64,000 nucleotides of DNA from an uncultured Saprospiraceae bacterium (GCA_937139495.1 CAKZQC010000036.1:60128-124127), one strand, 5' to 3'; shown: positions 43,641 through 54,300, counted from the first letter of the stretch. The notes: a model not told the origin generated them from the letters alone. Numbers and translations: made by a program.

Positions 43641-44195
43641 ATGAACAAAATAATATTATTAGCCATTTTCTTATTATTCGCTTGCGAACAAAAAAAAGTA
43701 TCGCCTACCATACCCAAAACAGTTAACAATGAACAAATGAGTCAACTTTATGAAAATGATCAAAAAGATCGTACCGAAGACAATATTGATTGGGATATAG
43801 TTTCCAAAAATGATAGCCTAAGACTTGATGAAGTAATAGATCTGCTAGAACAGCAACAACTCCAAACCGCTCAGGATTTTGAAAGAGCAGCTATGATTTT
43901 TCAGCATGGCAGCGATACATTTGCCTCTAAAATGGCTATACAAATGATGCAAAAAGCGATTAATCTAGATGCTACTATTGACAAATGGCTCTTAGCTGCT
44001 GCTATAGATAGACACTTAATGAAAAAGAGGCTACCCCAAATATATGGTACGCAATATCGAAGAACAGGAGCTAACAATACTTGGGAGTTGTATAAAATTG
44101 ACACCACAAAAGTATCAGATGCAGAACGAAAACGATATAATGTCCCAACGCTACTAGAGCAACAGAATAAATTATTGGAGTTTAATAAAAAATAG
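43641..44195 (+). CDS. DUF6624-like lipoprotein
   Basis: A 184-aa lipoprotein with lipobox LLFAC (Cys 15). The C-terminal region matches the DUF6624 type: MIFQHGSDTFASKMAIQMMQ, DKWLLAAAIDRHLM and PQIYGTQYRR, followed by LYKID. Members are widespread in bacteria, of unknown function. The A-rich early part encodes a Lys/Asp/Glu spacer. It is followed by two stem-loops at 44191-44230 and 44319-44347. No operon partner. Confidence 0.8.
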   Translation: MNKIILLAIFLLFACEQKKVSPTIPKTVNNEQMSQLYENDQKDRTEDNIDWDIVSKNDSLRLDEVIDLLEQQQLQTAQDFERAAMIFQHGSDTFASKMAIQMMQKAINLDATIDKWLLAAAIDRHLMKKRLPQIYGTQYRRTGANNTWELYKIDTTKVSDAERKRYNVPTLLEQQNKLLEFNKK

Positions 44196-44230
44196 AGATT
44201 ATTACGAATCTATCCGTAATAACCTCTATT
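44191..44230. repeat. Palindromic hairpin element, partner of 27316-27346
   Basis: AATAGAGATTATTACG pairs with CGTAATAACCTCTATT (one mismatch) around AATCTATC. It overlaps the last codons of the DUF6624 gene. Because the same sequence occurs, reversed, at 27316-27346, it may be a mobile palindromic repeat as well as a terminator. Confidence 0.7.
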
Positions 44231-44318
44231 AGCAATTCGCTAAGTAACTTTTTTATAAAAAACAGCTCATCTCAAAACCTTTTCCTCTTTTTGTTGTTTA
44301 AGAGGCATATCACAAATC

Positions 44319-44347
44319 AAAGGAAGCCCAAAAAGCTTCCTTTTTTT
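44319..44347 (+). terminator. Rho-independent terminator
   Basis: AAAGGAAGC (44319-44327) pairs with GCTTCCTTT (44335-44343) and continues into T7. It terminates the DUF6624 transcript and separates it from the convergent serine hydrolase gene. Confidence 0.85.
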
Positions 44348-44369
44348 ATGTCCTTATGGCATTGATAGG

Positions 44370-45476
44370 CTATTCATAAGCTGCGGCAATTTGCACAAAA
44401 AAGCTTCCCCAATTAACATCACCATAGTTTTTGCCTAAGCGAACGATGATAAGCTTCTTTTTAGGATTCACATAAATAAACTGTCCCAAAATTCCTTGAG
44501 CCATATAATCACCATCCGTAGCTACTTCGGCAGGAAACCACCATTGGTGCTGATATCCTTCCCAACTTCCATTGGTTGTATCTCGTTTAGTAGACTGCTC
44601 CACCCATGATTTGGATACAATTTGCTGACCATTCCAATTGCCTTCATTCAGATACAATCGACCGATTTTAGCAAAATCTCTTGCCCTTGCATTGACACAA
44701 CAAAAGGTTTTTTCTAGTCCATTTTTCTTTTTATCAATACTCCAACTGGCATCATATTCCATCTGTAAAGGTGTCCATATTTTTTGTTGCAAATAAGCAG
44801 TTACTGTTTTATCTTTCAAGGCTCGCTCTAGCACTAAACCGAGCAATTGCGTATTGCCACTTACATAATCAAAACTCTTCCCTGGCGATTGTTTTAGTTT
44901 TAGCTGCTTGATGGCTTTACGCAAATTTAGCCCATAATAAAACTTAGCTGCATGACCAAAAGGATTGAAATACCCTTCATTAAAATTTAATCCCGATGTC
45001 ATTTGTAGCAAATGCTCAACTGTCACGCTATCAAAACCATTTTTTTTGAGCTCTGGAATATAATCTGTCACTGGCTGCTGTATCGACTCAATCAATCCAT
45101 CGTCAACAGCACAACCTACTAAGATAGATGTAATTGACTTTGCCATCGAAAAAGAAGGAACAATCGAGCTGGTATCATATTTATCGAAATACTGCTCGTA
45201 CTGAATCGTATCATCTTGGATAATCATAAAAGCAACTGTTTTATTGTCTTCCAAAAATTGCCCAAAAGGCACTACTTTGTCTTCTCCTAAAGTTAGTTCT
45301 GCCGGAAATCTACCTGCTGTATCTACAACAAATCTGAACGGAATCTCACTTTTTTGCAACGCTCTTTTTGGAAATTTTTTGTGGTCGTTGATGTCTGCAA
45401 CATTGAAGAATACAAATCGCCCGAGTGTACATGAACTAAGGCTGACGATAAGTAATAAAAATAGTAAATTTTTCAT
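44370..45476 (-). CDS. Serine hydrolase of the beta-lactamase/class C family, lipoprotein
   Basis: This 368-aa protein has lipobox LSSC (Cys 16) and the class C/PBP4-type motifs: S110-M-A-K113 in PSFSMAKSITS and the Tyr motif in SFDYVSGNTQLL. EHLLQMTSGLNF between them is a strong family marker. It probably acts in the periplasm as an esterase or peptidase rather than a true beta-lactamase. It is a single gene with the upstream region occupied by a dispersed repeat at 45543-45668. Confidence 0.88.
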   Translation of the reverse strand: MKNLLFLLLIVSLSSCTLGRFVFFNVADINDHKKFPKRALQKSEIPFRFVVDTAGRFPAELTLGEDKVVPFGQFLEDNKTVAFMIIQDDTIQYEQYFDKYDTSSIVPSFSMAKSITSILVGCAVDDGLIESIQQPVTDYIPELKKNGFDSVTVEHLLQMTSGLNFNEGYFNPFGHAAKFYYGLNLRKAIKQLKLKQSPGKSFDYVSGNTQLLGLVLERALKDKTVTAYLQQKIWTPLQMEYDASWSIDKKKNGLEKTFCCVNARARDFAKIGRLYLNEGNWNGQQIVSKSWVEQSTKRDTTNGSWEGYQHQWWFPAEVATDGDYMAQGILGQFIYVNPKKKLIIVRLGKNYGDVNWGSFFVQIAAAYE

Positions 45477-45542
45477 AGGTTAAGTTTTTGTGATTCAATA
45501 AAGATATAAAACCGCACACTTTTTAGCTAGTGTCATTTTTGG

Positions 45543-45668
45543 GGAAAGAATAAAAGTTAACGTTGCTCTCAATAAGACCACTTTGCTGTTAGATACTAGA
45601 AGTTAGACTTCCAACAATAGAGGTTATTAAGAATGGAGTTGCATGAAGGTAAGAAGATAGATTTTTTT
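45543..45668 (+). repeat. Dispersed repeat, compact copy (partner at 27436-27675)
   Basis: The compact form starts GGAAAGAATAAAAGTT and ends AAGAAGATAGATTTTTTT. It lies between the serine hydrolase start and the etfBA terminator, within a 315-bp gap (45477-45791) that otherwise holds nothing but that terminator. It matches both halves of the split copy in opposite orientation. Confidence 0.7.
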
Positions 45669-45701
45669 AGTCCTAGCACAAAAAGTGTACGGTTTTATAA
45701 A

Positions 45702-45737
45702 CAAAAAAAAGCCCTCATTACAGCTGCAATGAGGGCT
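45702..45737 (-). terminator. Terminator of etfBA
   Basis: AGCCCTCATT (45710-45719) and AATGAGGGCT (45728-45737) are perfectly complementary; on the minus strand an uninterrupted T run follows (from 45710 down). It lies 55 bp after the etfA stop. Confidence 0.9.
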
Positions 45738-45791
45738 CTTAACATAACTACCTCCTAAAAAGTAATTATTTATAGTAGGTGATAACTAGTA

Positions 45792-46745
45792 CTAGTTATT
45801 TGCTTTGAATTTTTTCAATGCTTCGTTCAAGCGAGGTACTACATCAAACAAATCACCTACTACACCGTAGTCAGCAGCCTTAAAGAAAGGAGCTTCAGGA
45901 TCTTTGTTGATTACTACAATCACTTTTGATTGATTGACACCTGCCAAGTGCTGAATAGCACCAGAGATACCCACAGCAATGTACAAGTTTGGACGAATCG
46001 CTACGCCTGTCTGTCCCACATGTTCGTGGTGAGGACGCCAGTCGATATCTGCTACTGGGCGAGAACAAGCCGTAGTAGCACCCAAAATAGTTGCCATTTC
46101 TTCGATCATACCCCAGTTTTCAGGACCTTTCATTCCTCTACCAGCCGATACTACCAATTCTGCTTCTGGCAATGGCACAACACCATCTACCGTCGCTTGA
46201 CCAGTTACTTTGACACGTCCAGCAGGTACTGCCACGTCCAATGTTTCTACAGTAGCATCGCTACCGCTTGCGTTCGGACGGAAAGTATTAGGAGCAATCG
46301 TAACGACTCTATTCGCAGAAGAAATGCTATAGGTAGCAAAACCTTTACCAGAGAATACGCCTTTTTTCACTTCAAACCCATTGGTTGGAGCAGTCAAAAC
46401 AGAAGTAACTAAACCAGCTTCCAAACGAATGGCTACACGACCAGCCAAAGACTTGCCCGTAGAGCTATGAGAAAATACAACCGTATCTGCACCCAATTTC
46501 TGAGCAGCATCTGCGACTACAGCAGCATATACTTGTGAGTCAAAATTGTTGTCAGCAGTGCTGACATTATATACTTTGGAAGCACCATATTGTCCCAAAG
46601 AAGCGGCACCATCTGCTTTACCTATCGTCAGAGCGATACACTCTGTACCCAAAGCATCAGCAGCTAATTTGCCATACGTGACTGCCTCTAGGGCAGATTT
46701 CTTGATAGAACCTGTTAGGCTCTCTGCATATACTAATACAGCCAT
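45792..46745 (-). CDS. etfA: Electron transfer flavoprotein subunit alpha
   Basis: EtfA (317 aa) binds FAD and passes electrons from acyl-CoA dehydrogenases to the quinone pool with EtfB. The C-terminal FAD signature is complete: ELVVSAGRGMKGPENW, then GQTGVAIRPNLYIAVGISGA and IQHLAGVNQSKVIVVINKDPEAP. The N-terminal half has the typical Rossmann-like domain. It begins 2 nt after the etfB stop, so the pair is translated together, and ends before a strong terminator. Confidence 0.97.
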   Translation of the reverse strand: MAVLVYAESLTGSIKKSALEAVTYGKLAADALGTECIALTIGKADGAASLGQYGASKVYNVSTADNNFDSQVYAAVVADAAQKLGADTVVFSHSSTGKSLAGRVAIRLEAGLVTSVLTAPTNGFEVKKGVFSGKGFATYSISSANRVVTIAPNTFRPNASGSDATVETLDVAVPAGRVKVTGQATVDGVVPLPEAELVVSAGRGMKGPENWGMIEEMATILGATTACSRPVADIDWRPHHEHVGQTGVAIRPNLYIAVGISGAIQHLAGVNQSKVIVVINKDPEAPFFKAADYGVVGDLFDVVPRLNEALKKFKANN

Positions 46746-46747
46746 GA

Positions 46748-47488
46748 TTATATTACTTTTGCTTCGTTATGTAATAGGTTGACAAGCTCGTCCATGTTTT
46801 CTGGATCGATGAGCTTCACACCTGTTTTTTCTGGTGGATAATCGTAGCGAACGATAGTAGCCAAATCTTCGGCTGCTACTGCTGCAATGACGTTGATAGG
46901 CTTACGTTTAGCCATCATAATTCCACGCATATTCGGAATACGTTGTTCTGCCATGTCTTTAGCACAAGACACTACAAACGGCGTATCCACTTCCATTGTT
47001 TCTTTACCACCTTCTATCTCGCGGCTAAGTGTCGCAGAGTTCCCCTCCATTTTGAGGTTATTGGCATAAGAAATAAACGGCATATCCAACAATTCCGCAG
47101 TCAATGCAGGTACTTCCGAACCATTGTAATCAATGGTTTCTTTTCCCATAAACACGACATCAAAGTTTTCTGCTTTGGCGTAAGCAGCTACTTGCTTGGC
47201 TACAAAAGTAGCACTAGAAGCCACTGCATCTACACGCACAGCACTATCGGCACCAATAGCCAATCCTTTGCGAATAACGGTTTCATTTTCTTTAGGACCT
47301 ACGTGAAATAAGGTCACTGAACCACCTAACTGCTCTTTCAACTCCAAAGCACGAACCAAGGCATACCACTCATCATAAGGGTTCATGATGTACTGTACAC
47401 CATTTGTATCAAATGCTGTATTATCTGCCGAGAATTTAACTTTAGTAGTTGTATCTGGCGTTTGGCTAACACAAACTAATAATTTCAT
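46748..47488 (-). CDS. etfB: Electron transfer flavoprotein subunit beta
   Basis: EtfB (246 aa) is the partner of EtfA and holds AMP. It starts MKLLVCVSQTPDTTTKVKF and contains YDEWYALVRALELKEQ, GADSAVRVD and the recognition-loop region SREIEGGKETMEVDTPFVV with the conserved LE/RE-I-E-G-G motif. Length and motifs are normal. It is first in a two-gene operon. The promoter region is shared with the divergent MbnP-like gene. Confidence 0.97.
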   Translation of the reverse strand: MKLLVCVSQTPDTTTKVKFSADNTAFDTNGVQYIMNPYDEWYALVRALELKEQLGGSVTLFHVGPKENETVIRKGLAIGADSAVRVDAVASSATFVAKQVAAYAKAENFDVVFMGKETIDYNGSEVPALTAELLDMPFISYANNLKMEGNSATLSREIEGGKETMEVDTPFVVSCAKDMAEQRIPNMRGIMMAKRKPINVIAAVAAEDLATIVRYDYPPEKTGVKLIDPENMDELVNLLHNEAKVI

Positions 47489-47620
47489 AAATTCGATTTT
47501 ATTTTAGTAAACTTTCAATTTTTTTTGAAACAACGCCAAATATAATCTTTATTTAGCATAATTCTAAGTAGCGAGTACTTTTTTTTGTACTTTGTACAAA
47601 CACCCCCCTAAAATAATGCT

Positions 47621-48382
47621 ATGAAAACTTATCTGTACCTTGCTTTATTCTTGTTAACAATATTAGGCGTAAGCTGTTCAAAAGAAAGAGGCTGCAAAGA
47701 CGAACAATCCATCAATTACAATCCTGATGCTGAATTGCCTGACAATAGTTGCCGCTACCCTACTATCCAAATAGCCGTTGATTTGCGTTGGGGCAATGTC
47801 CCATTTGAAAACAATCGCATCTACAATCTAGCAGGCTACAACACCGCTATCAAGAATTTTGAATGTTTACTTTCGGAGTTCGAGCTTATCGACTTTGCAA
47901 CTAGCAAAACTATACAACTGCTACCTAAGTATCATTATTTGGCTGCTGCCAATACCGATTTTGGGTTTGGAGAAATCGAACTGCGCCAAGCACAGCAACT
48001 ACAATTTAAGGTAGGCTTGTCTGCCAATCAAAACCACGTACAATCTTCTATCCTAGATAGTGATACTTTATTGTATTGGAATGCCACCGATGGACACGTA
48101 TTTTTGCGGCTAACTGGCAAAGTTGATCGTAATGGTGACGGCATTCCCAACGAAAATGAAGCTTTTGATTTTGAAATTGGTACCGATGATTTATTGCAGG
48201 TAATTAATTTGCCTATCAATCGAATTTTTAAATCTACGGATGAAACTATTATGCTAAAGCTAGACATCAAAGCTTTACTAGATGGAATCGATTTGCAGAC
48301 GCAGAGTAGTACGCAAACTACTGATAATTTGCCTTTGGCAAGGCAGATAGCAGATAATATGGCGGGGGCTTTTAGTTATTGA
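47621..48382 (+). CDS. MbnP-like lipoprotein
   Basis: This 253-aa protein has lipobox GVSC (Cys 19) and a short Cys-rich EGF-like start (SKERGCKDEQSINYNPDAEL with DNSCRYP), then a beta-rich domain. The pattern LTIDFxLR-like IQIAVDLRWGNVPFENN, DTLLYWNATDGHVFLRLTG and NLPINRIFKS fits the MbnP family, copper-associated in methanobactin systems and common in Bacteroidota next to MauG-type peroxidases. No peroxidase gene is adjacent here. The Cys-rich start is seen in lipoproteins of these bacteria as a short repeat. Function is inferred only. Confidence 0.65.
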   Translation: MKTYLYLALFLLTILGVSCSKERGCKDEQSINYNPDAELPDNSCRYPTIQIAVDLRWGNVPFENNRIYNLAGYNTAIKNFECLLSEFELIDFATSKTIQLLPKYHYLAAANTDFGFGEIELRQAQQLQFKVGLSANQNHVQSSILDSDTLLYWNATDGHVFLRLTGKVDRNGDGIPNENEAFDFEIGTDDLLQVINLPINRIFKSTDETIMLKLDIKALLDGIDLQTQSSTQTTDNLPLARQIADNMAGAFSY

Positions 48383-48531
48383 TTTTTATAGCACAATAAA
48401 AATATCTGAATGCAGGAAAAAATAGAAATGGAACATGATAACCACATAACTCAGCCGAGCGAAAGCAGCTATTTTTCATGCTAACCAACTTCATTAATAC
48501 ATAAGAAAACGTAACATACAAAAGCAATAAA

Positions 48532-48864
48532 ATGAACGACCTTTTAGATGATAACGCAGACTACCAAACAGGAAAAAGTCCTGCATTCTTGACTGTATTG
48601 GTCGCTCAAACTATTATCCTAATCAGTGCGCTGATTAATATTTTTGCAGGTGGTTATGACATCAAATTCTTTGAAGATTACATATTTGTCTTGATTACTC
48701 CTTACTTAATTTCGCTTGTTATTGCTTTCCTTACCCTTTTGAGGGATAAAGGAAAAATAAGAAACCTCTTGCTATTAATATTTGTGCTGATAAGTCTCTA
48801 TCTAATTCTTGCAAATGGTCTAATATATACTTTTCGCAATATGAGTGGTAAAATTGGGGGCTAG
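48532..48864 (+). CDS. Small three-TM membrane protein
   Basis: The 110-aa protein has three hydrophobic helices: FLTVLVAQTIILISALINIF (about 19-38), FVLITPYLISLVIAFLTLL (about 51-69) and IRNLLLLIFVLISLYLILA (about 75-94). I recognise no family. The gene stands alone between the MbnP-like lipoprotein and the nucleoside transporter; no promoter or terminator was clear. The region after it, 48865-49032, has no gene that I can support. Confidence 0.65.
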   Translation: MNDLLDDNADYQTGKSPAFLTVLVAQTIILISALINIFAGGYDIKFFEDYIFVLITPYLISLVIAFLTLLRDKGKIRNLLLLIFVLISLYLILANGLIYTFRNMSGKIGG

Positions 48865-49032
48865 TGCGAAACAAATGTAGAGACAAGAATCTTGCTCCGA
48901 GATAACACCATAGAAGATATTTCAGTTATTGACCTACTAGGAGCATGTCTAAACATCAAAGATTCTTTCCCTATCTCATCTAATCTCTACCAACAAAGTG
49001 TTCTAACTTATAATAGTCTAGCTTCTATCTAC

Positions 49033-50652
49033 CTACGTCACCAACATACCAGCAATAGTAGCGGTCAAGAAACAAGCAATGGTACCACCTAGCAAGGCTT
49101 TGAGACCAAACTGAGCGAGTAATTTTCTTTTGTCGGGTGCGATCGCCCCAATACCACCTATTTGGATACCAATAGAAGCAAAGTTCGCGAAGCCACAGAG
49201 AGCATAAGTCACAATAATTTTAGATTTGTGTGTCAAAAATCCGCTTACTTTAGGAATATCGGCATAGGCAACAAACTCATTGATAACTGTCTTTTTGCCG
49301 AGTAGCTGCCCTACTATCAAAATATCTTCGGAAGGAGTTCCTAATATCCAAGCAATCGGCGACAAGAGTACGCCCAAAATATATTCTAAATTGAAGGAAG
49401 AAAAACGCCCAGCAGTAATTTGATTGGTGTACATATTGAGGGTAACTCTATCTATTTTGTCTGAACCAGCCACTAATGAATCAAGGGCTACGTCGTTTTT
49501 GTACAAGAACCATTTATCAGAATCCTCGTTCCACAGAATAGCCAAGTCATTGCGCGAAAGCGTGTCATAGACCATCGAATCTCTCATAACAGTAGCGGTT
49601 TGTTCCATCGATGGCATGGGTCCTGTGGGATTATCGCCCAGTAGTACCGTAGTTGTATCGACTACTTGTTGTATCAATTGGGTCGCCTTGACAGGAACAC
49701 TACTTTCGAGCACCAAGACATCTTGCGAGTCGCTAAAAATAGCCCCAAAGAAATCCCAGCCTCCATCAGCCGTCCAACCAATCCATTGACCTATTGTGCT
49801 AGAGCAAATAGAATTTGCCATAGCTACCAAAGCGGTAAAAACAATCAACATAGCCCCTACATTGACGGCTAACTTTAGTCCATCGGTCGTACCATTAGAG
49901 ATAGCTTCTAGTACATTGTCACCTATCTGCTCGCTCGGAATTGTCATATCTGTATTAATTTCTTCTGCTGTCTCTGGATAGAGCATTTTGGCAGCTAGTA
50001 TAGCCGCAGGTGCCGACATGATAGAAGCGGTCAGTAAGTGTGTTGCAAATTCTTGTTGGCTGGCTTTGTCGCCACCACCCAAAAAACCAATATAAGCAGC
50101 AAGCACACCACCCGCTATAGTCGCCATTCCACCGACCATGAGGCAAAGCATTTCCGATTTGGTCATTTTATCAATATAAGGCTTGATAATAAGTGGTGCT
50201 TCTGTTTGCCCAATAAATACATTGGCGGCAGCAGCCATACTTTCCGCTCCAGACAACCGCATAGCCTTGGACATAATCTTGGCTAATCCATAAATGATTT
50301 TCTGTAAAATGCCATAGTAATATAAGATAGAGGAAAGTGCCGAGAAGAAAATAATAGTTGGCAAGACTTGCACGGCAAAGATATACCCCACGCTATTGGT
50401 GTTCATCAAGTCACCGAACATAAAATCGGAACCTTGTTTTGTATAATCCAACACATTGACGAAAAAACCAGAAAAAAAGTCAAAAAATCCACGAATAAAG
50501 GGGATTTTGAGAATAGCTAGCCCTAATACAATCTGCATACTTAGTGCTATCAGCACCAACTTCCAGTCAATTTTGCTTCTATTGGAGCTAAAAGCATACA
50601 GAATACCAATCAATACAGTGATTCCTAGTATTCCTCTCAAAATATCTTCCAT
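49033..50652 (-). CDS. CNT (NupC) family nucleoside transporter with internal extramembrane insert
   Basis: This 539-aa Na+/H+-coupled nucleoside carrier has family motifs GQTEAPLIIKPYIDKMT and EMLCLMVGGMATIAGG, and near the end VAYADIPKVSGFLTHKS and YALCGFANFASIGIQIGG. The usual core is interrupted by about 120 soluble residues (about 305-425, DSQDVLVLESSVPVKATQ to NMYTNQITAG) between the transmembrane regions, probably facing the periplasm. The insert has no recognised domain. The gene is single. Upstream is a 304-bp gap without genes. Confidence 0.9.
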   Translation of the reverse strand: MEDILRGILGITVLIGILYAFSSNRSKIDWKLVLIALSMQIVLGLAILKIPFIRGFFDFFSGFFVNVLDYTKQGSDFMFGDLMNTNSVGYIFAVQVLPTIIFFSALSSILYYYGILQKIIYGLAKIMSKAMRLSGAESMAAAANVFIGQTEAPLIIKPYIDKMTKSEMLCLMVGGMATIAGGVLAAYIGFLGGGDKASQQEFATHLLTASIMSAPAAILAAKMLYPETAEEINTDMTIPSEQIGDNVLEAISNGTTDGLKLAVNVGAMLIVFTALVAMANSICSSTIGQWIGWTADGGWDFFGAIFSDSQDVLVLESSVPVKATQLIQQVVDTTTVLLGDNPTGPMPSMEQTATVMRDSMVYDTLSRNDLAILWNEDSDKWFLYKNDVALDSLVAGSDKIDRVTLNMYTNQITAGRFSSFNLEYILGVLLSPIAWILGTPSEDILIVGQLLGKKTVINEFVAYADIPKVSGFLTHKSKIIVTYALCGFANFASIGIQIGGIGAIAPDKRKLLAQFGLKALLGGTIACFLTATIAGMLVT

Positions 50653-50956
50653 GATGGTGGTTAGTTTTGGTCCGTCTATGTAATAAGGTCAAAACTAATA
50701 AAAAGCACTAGAAAAGCAAAGGTTTGTCTTATTTAAGTACAATCTACACACACAATTGGCAACGACTCGCTTAACCTTAAATTAACTTATTTTTGAACTA
50801 AAGCATTCTTTATTCTCACAAATTATTTTTTACAAGCTTGTTTTCTTATTTTTGCCTATTAGAATTTAATCTAAGAGCATGTCTAAGGTTATTAAGACAC
50901 ACTCTAAGAAATAAAGCCATTACACAATCAAATTTCTATCAAAAACTCTTCTAACC
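50653..50956. other. Divergent 304-bp promoter region with imperfect hairpin
   Basis: No gene is visible. AGAGCATGTCTAA (50874-50886) pairs imperfectly with TTAAGACACACTCT (50892-50905). The left arm is shared with 3178-3193 and 48941-48952. This region must hold promoters of the nucleoside transporter and the 140-aa exported protein. Confidence 0.5.
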
Positions 50957-51379
50957 ATGCAAAAATTACTTTTGTTTATTGTCTTGCTATTGCCATTCGT
51001 GGCCTTTGCACAGGATAATACAGCTGCCACGCAGCACCAAAATGCTGTTCTGCAGCTACAAAGACAACTTCCTAATGCTCAAAAAGTAGATGTACTACAA
51101 CGACAAGAGCTACAAAAAGATGCACACAAAAGTGCTACTTGTGGTACCTGCAACAAAACTAAGAAAGCAGCAACTACATCGCCCTTGTCCTTTAATCAAC
51201 AACTAGCTGACTTACGAGCCAAGGAACAAAAACTAGAACAAGCAAAACAACAGCTTATTGCTAATGCTACCTTATCGGACGACGATAATCTGATGGTACA
51301 AAAATATGACAAGTCTCTAGTAGCCGTACAGACACAGATAGCAAAATTCGAAAAAGCACAAAAAAGAACTTCTAAATAA
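50957..51379 (+). CDS. Exported protein with CxxC motif, upstream of SprB-repeat gene
   Basis: This 140-aa protein has a signal peptide (QKLLLFIVLLLPFVAFAQ). A CGTC motif (SATCGTCNKTKK, about residues 59-70) is the only cysteine pair, and the rest is Gln/Lys/Ala-rich helix with coiled-coil character (LRAKEQKLEQAKQQLI). It has no known domain. The gene ends 20 nt before the 1432-aa adhesin gene and is probably co-transcribed with it, which could suggest a role in export or folding of the adhesin. Confidence 0.7.
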   Translation: MQKLLLFIVLLLPFVAFAQDNTAATQHQNAVLQLQRQLPNAQKVDVLQRQELQKDAHKSATCGTCNKTKKAATTSPLSFNQQLADLRAKEQKLEQAKQQLIANATLSDDDNLMVQKYDKSLVAVQTQIAKFEKAQKRTSK

Positions 51380-51399
51380 CTCTTTATACTTAATTAGTA

Positions 51400-54300
51400 A
51401 TGAAAAATTTAATAACAACATTGATCTGTAGCCTACTATTATTGGGCTACAGCCAACAAGCAGCTGCACAAGCGGCAGACTGCTTTACCGCAGGGCTAAG
51501 TCCATTCTGTGGCGGTATCGCCCAATATGCGGCCAACTCCGATGGTACAGGATCAGGTGCTGGCCCTCAAGCACCTGCTGGTCCCAACTACGACTGTTTG
51601 GGAACACAGAGCAACCCTACTTATTTTAGTGTCACGATTGACCAAGCAGGTAGTATTGATTTTACGCTAGACAATACCTCTGGCAATGATATTGACTTCA
51701 TTCTTTGGGGTCCTTTCAACGGTCTATCTGCTGCTAGCAACGCCTGTGACTCGATGGGAACAGGTGGCGTTTGGGGCGATGTAGCTGATTGTAGTTATAG
51801 TATAAGTGGTCAAGAACAAGTAACGGTAGCCAATACGCAAGTAGGCGAAGTTTATATCTTGATGGTTTCTAACTACGAGAATACACCGACTAATATCTTC
51901 AGTACTTCCAATATCGGTACAGGCTCTATTGCTTGTGCTTGTGATATTCCAGTAGTAGTCGATACCTTATCTGCTGCTTTCGGAAATCAAGGATTTTTGG
52001 CAGACACTACGGGTGGCGTACAGCAGTTTGTGGTATGTGCCAACAATACAGTAGGTTTTAGAGTAAGTGCAGGCGGTAGCCTAAACGATACACTTTCGTT
52101 GTATGGTCCTTTCACTTCTATTCCTGCTGTGACACCTAACTTTAGTACGTTTGAAGCTTTTCCTCGTGCACCTTCGTTTGATACGATTGATATTTTTGTA
52201 CTCATGACCCCAGACGAAACAAACATTGGAGTCAGTGACTTTACAGTAGGCGTTTCCAACAAAATAAATACGGGTACTACTTTGGATAGTAGTTGTTTTG
52301 ATCAAATACAAATGCAATTGGTTGTTCCTGGGGTGCGCCTAAACGATCGTATGGTTTGTTCTGGTGAGCAATTCCAAATATTGACCGATTCGGTACCCAC
52401 TACTGCACTAGGCAGTTCTAGCTACACGTGGTCTCAAATCAGTGGCACGCCCGTTACGTTCTCTAGTACGACAGCTCCTGAGCCTTTCGTTACCATTGCT
52501 ACCACATCAAGTACTAGTAGCAATGATTCGATTGTTATCGTAGTAGATTACAACTATGGTAGCTTATGTCCTATTTCGGATACCATGGTATTACGTTTCC
52601 CAGACAATAACATCACCTTTACCGCTTCAATGGATAGTGTATGTGCTGGACAAACAACTACTTTATCGGCTGTCTTGGCAGATACTTTTGGCGTACCTAT
52701 CTGTAATGACTACACCATCTCAACGATTCCTTTAGCTCCAGTAGCAGGTTCAGGAACACGTCTGAATTTGGGCGATGATCAACTTTCTGCTGGATTACCT
52801 TTAGGATTTGATTTTGATTTTTATTGCAATACCTATAATACCTTTGCTATCAGTAGTAACGGTTTCATTACATTTGACTTGGCTGCTGGTTCAGGCTGTT
52901 GTTCTGGTGAGCTATTGCCTGATGCTGGTTTTTTCGGGTCTGTTAATGACGTAATAGCGATGTGTTGGACGGATTGTAGCCCTAACAATGGTGGCGTTAT
53001 CGAATACTTCACAGTAGGTACGGCACCTAACCGTCGTTTGATTGTCAACTTCACCAATGTACCTCCTTTTAGTACAGGTACTGGCACCCAGACAGTACAA
53101 GCTATACTGCACGAGACGACCAATGTCATAGAAATTCATGCCACTAACGTTACACCAAGTGGTACTATATTTGCCAACGAAGTAACCTTAGGTATAGAAA
53201 ACTCTGATGGTACTATCGCACATGCACCAGCTTCTACCAACGCGACAACTACTGCTTTCAGCAATGTAGCTTATCGTTTTTCTCCTGTGTTAGTAGGTCC
53301 TTTCTACACGTTTACACCTAGTACAGGAACACCAAACACGGTATCCAATCCAACAGTAACAATCAATGCGACCACAACTTATTCAGTAGTGGTAACAGAT
53401 GATGTATGTGCTTACCAAGATACCATCTTAATTACTGCCATATCTAACTATGCTGCTCCTACAGTGATGTGTGATAGCAGTGGCAATACAAGTATTAGCG
53501 TAAGCTGGAACGACATAGGACTACCAGCAGGTGGATTCTATGAGTATAGCTTAGATAGTGGTGCGACTTGGACAACTGTAGGGCCAGGACTAAGTACTAC
53601 TATTACTGGTCTGAACAACAATACAACATATAATATTTCTATACGAGGTGATGACAATACAGGTGGAATTTGTACCTTATCAGCTATAGGCATGACAAAT
53701 TGTACTACACTTAACCCTGATTGTTCTGGCAATCCTGCTATTAATATTGTCCTTAATGCAACAGACGTACTCTGTAATGGCGGTGCGACTGCCTGTATCA
53801 ATGCCACACTTAGTGGTGGTAGCGGCAATCCATTTAGTAGCTTAGTTTGGTCAAATGGCATCACAAACGTAGATAGTATTTGTAATTTAGCTGCTGGCAA
53901 CTACACACTAGTAGTGACGGATACTTTCTCTGGTACCTCTAGTCTAATTTCTTGTGTAGATTCTATGTCTATCACAGTTCTAGAACCTACGGCTGTTGAT
54001 GTCGTAGTCGATTCTACTACTAACCCTACTTGTAGCGGTAGTGCAGACGGAAGTATTTACATTACTGCTACAGGCGGTACTGGTTCTTACACTTACCTCT
54101 GGCCAAATGCAACTACTGTAGAAGATATTACGGGACTTAATAATGGTACTTATATAGTAACTGTTAGTGATGCAAACAACTGTACGGATACGGTTAGTGC
54201 TACTTTGACTGTTCCTAATCCTATCCTTATTAGTGTCGACAATATCACCAACAACAGTTGTGCAGGTACTACCGATGGTAGTATCACTATTTCTGCTACA

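Noticed and set aside
44370..45476. True beta-lactamase
   Set aside because: SxxK and YxG/N motifs are present, but overall features fit the broad serine hydrolase group; resistance function is unsupported.
48892..49092. 66-aa ORF before the nucleoside transporter end
   Set aside because: Overlaps the transporter gene on the other strand, has no family-like sequence and no start context.
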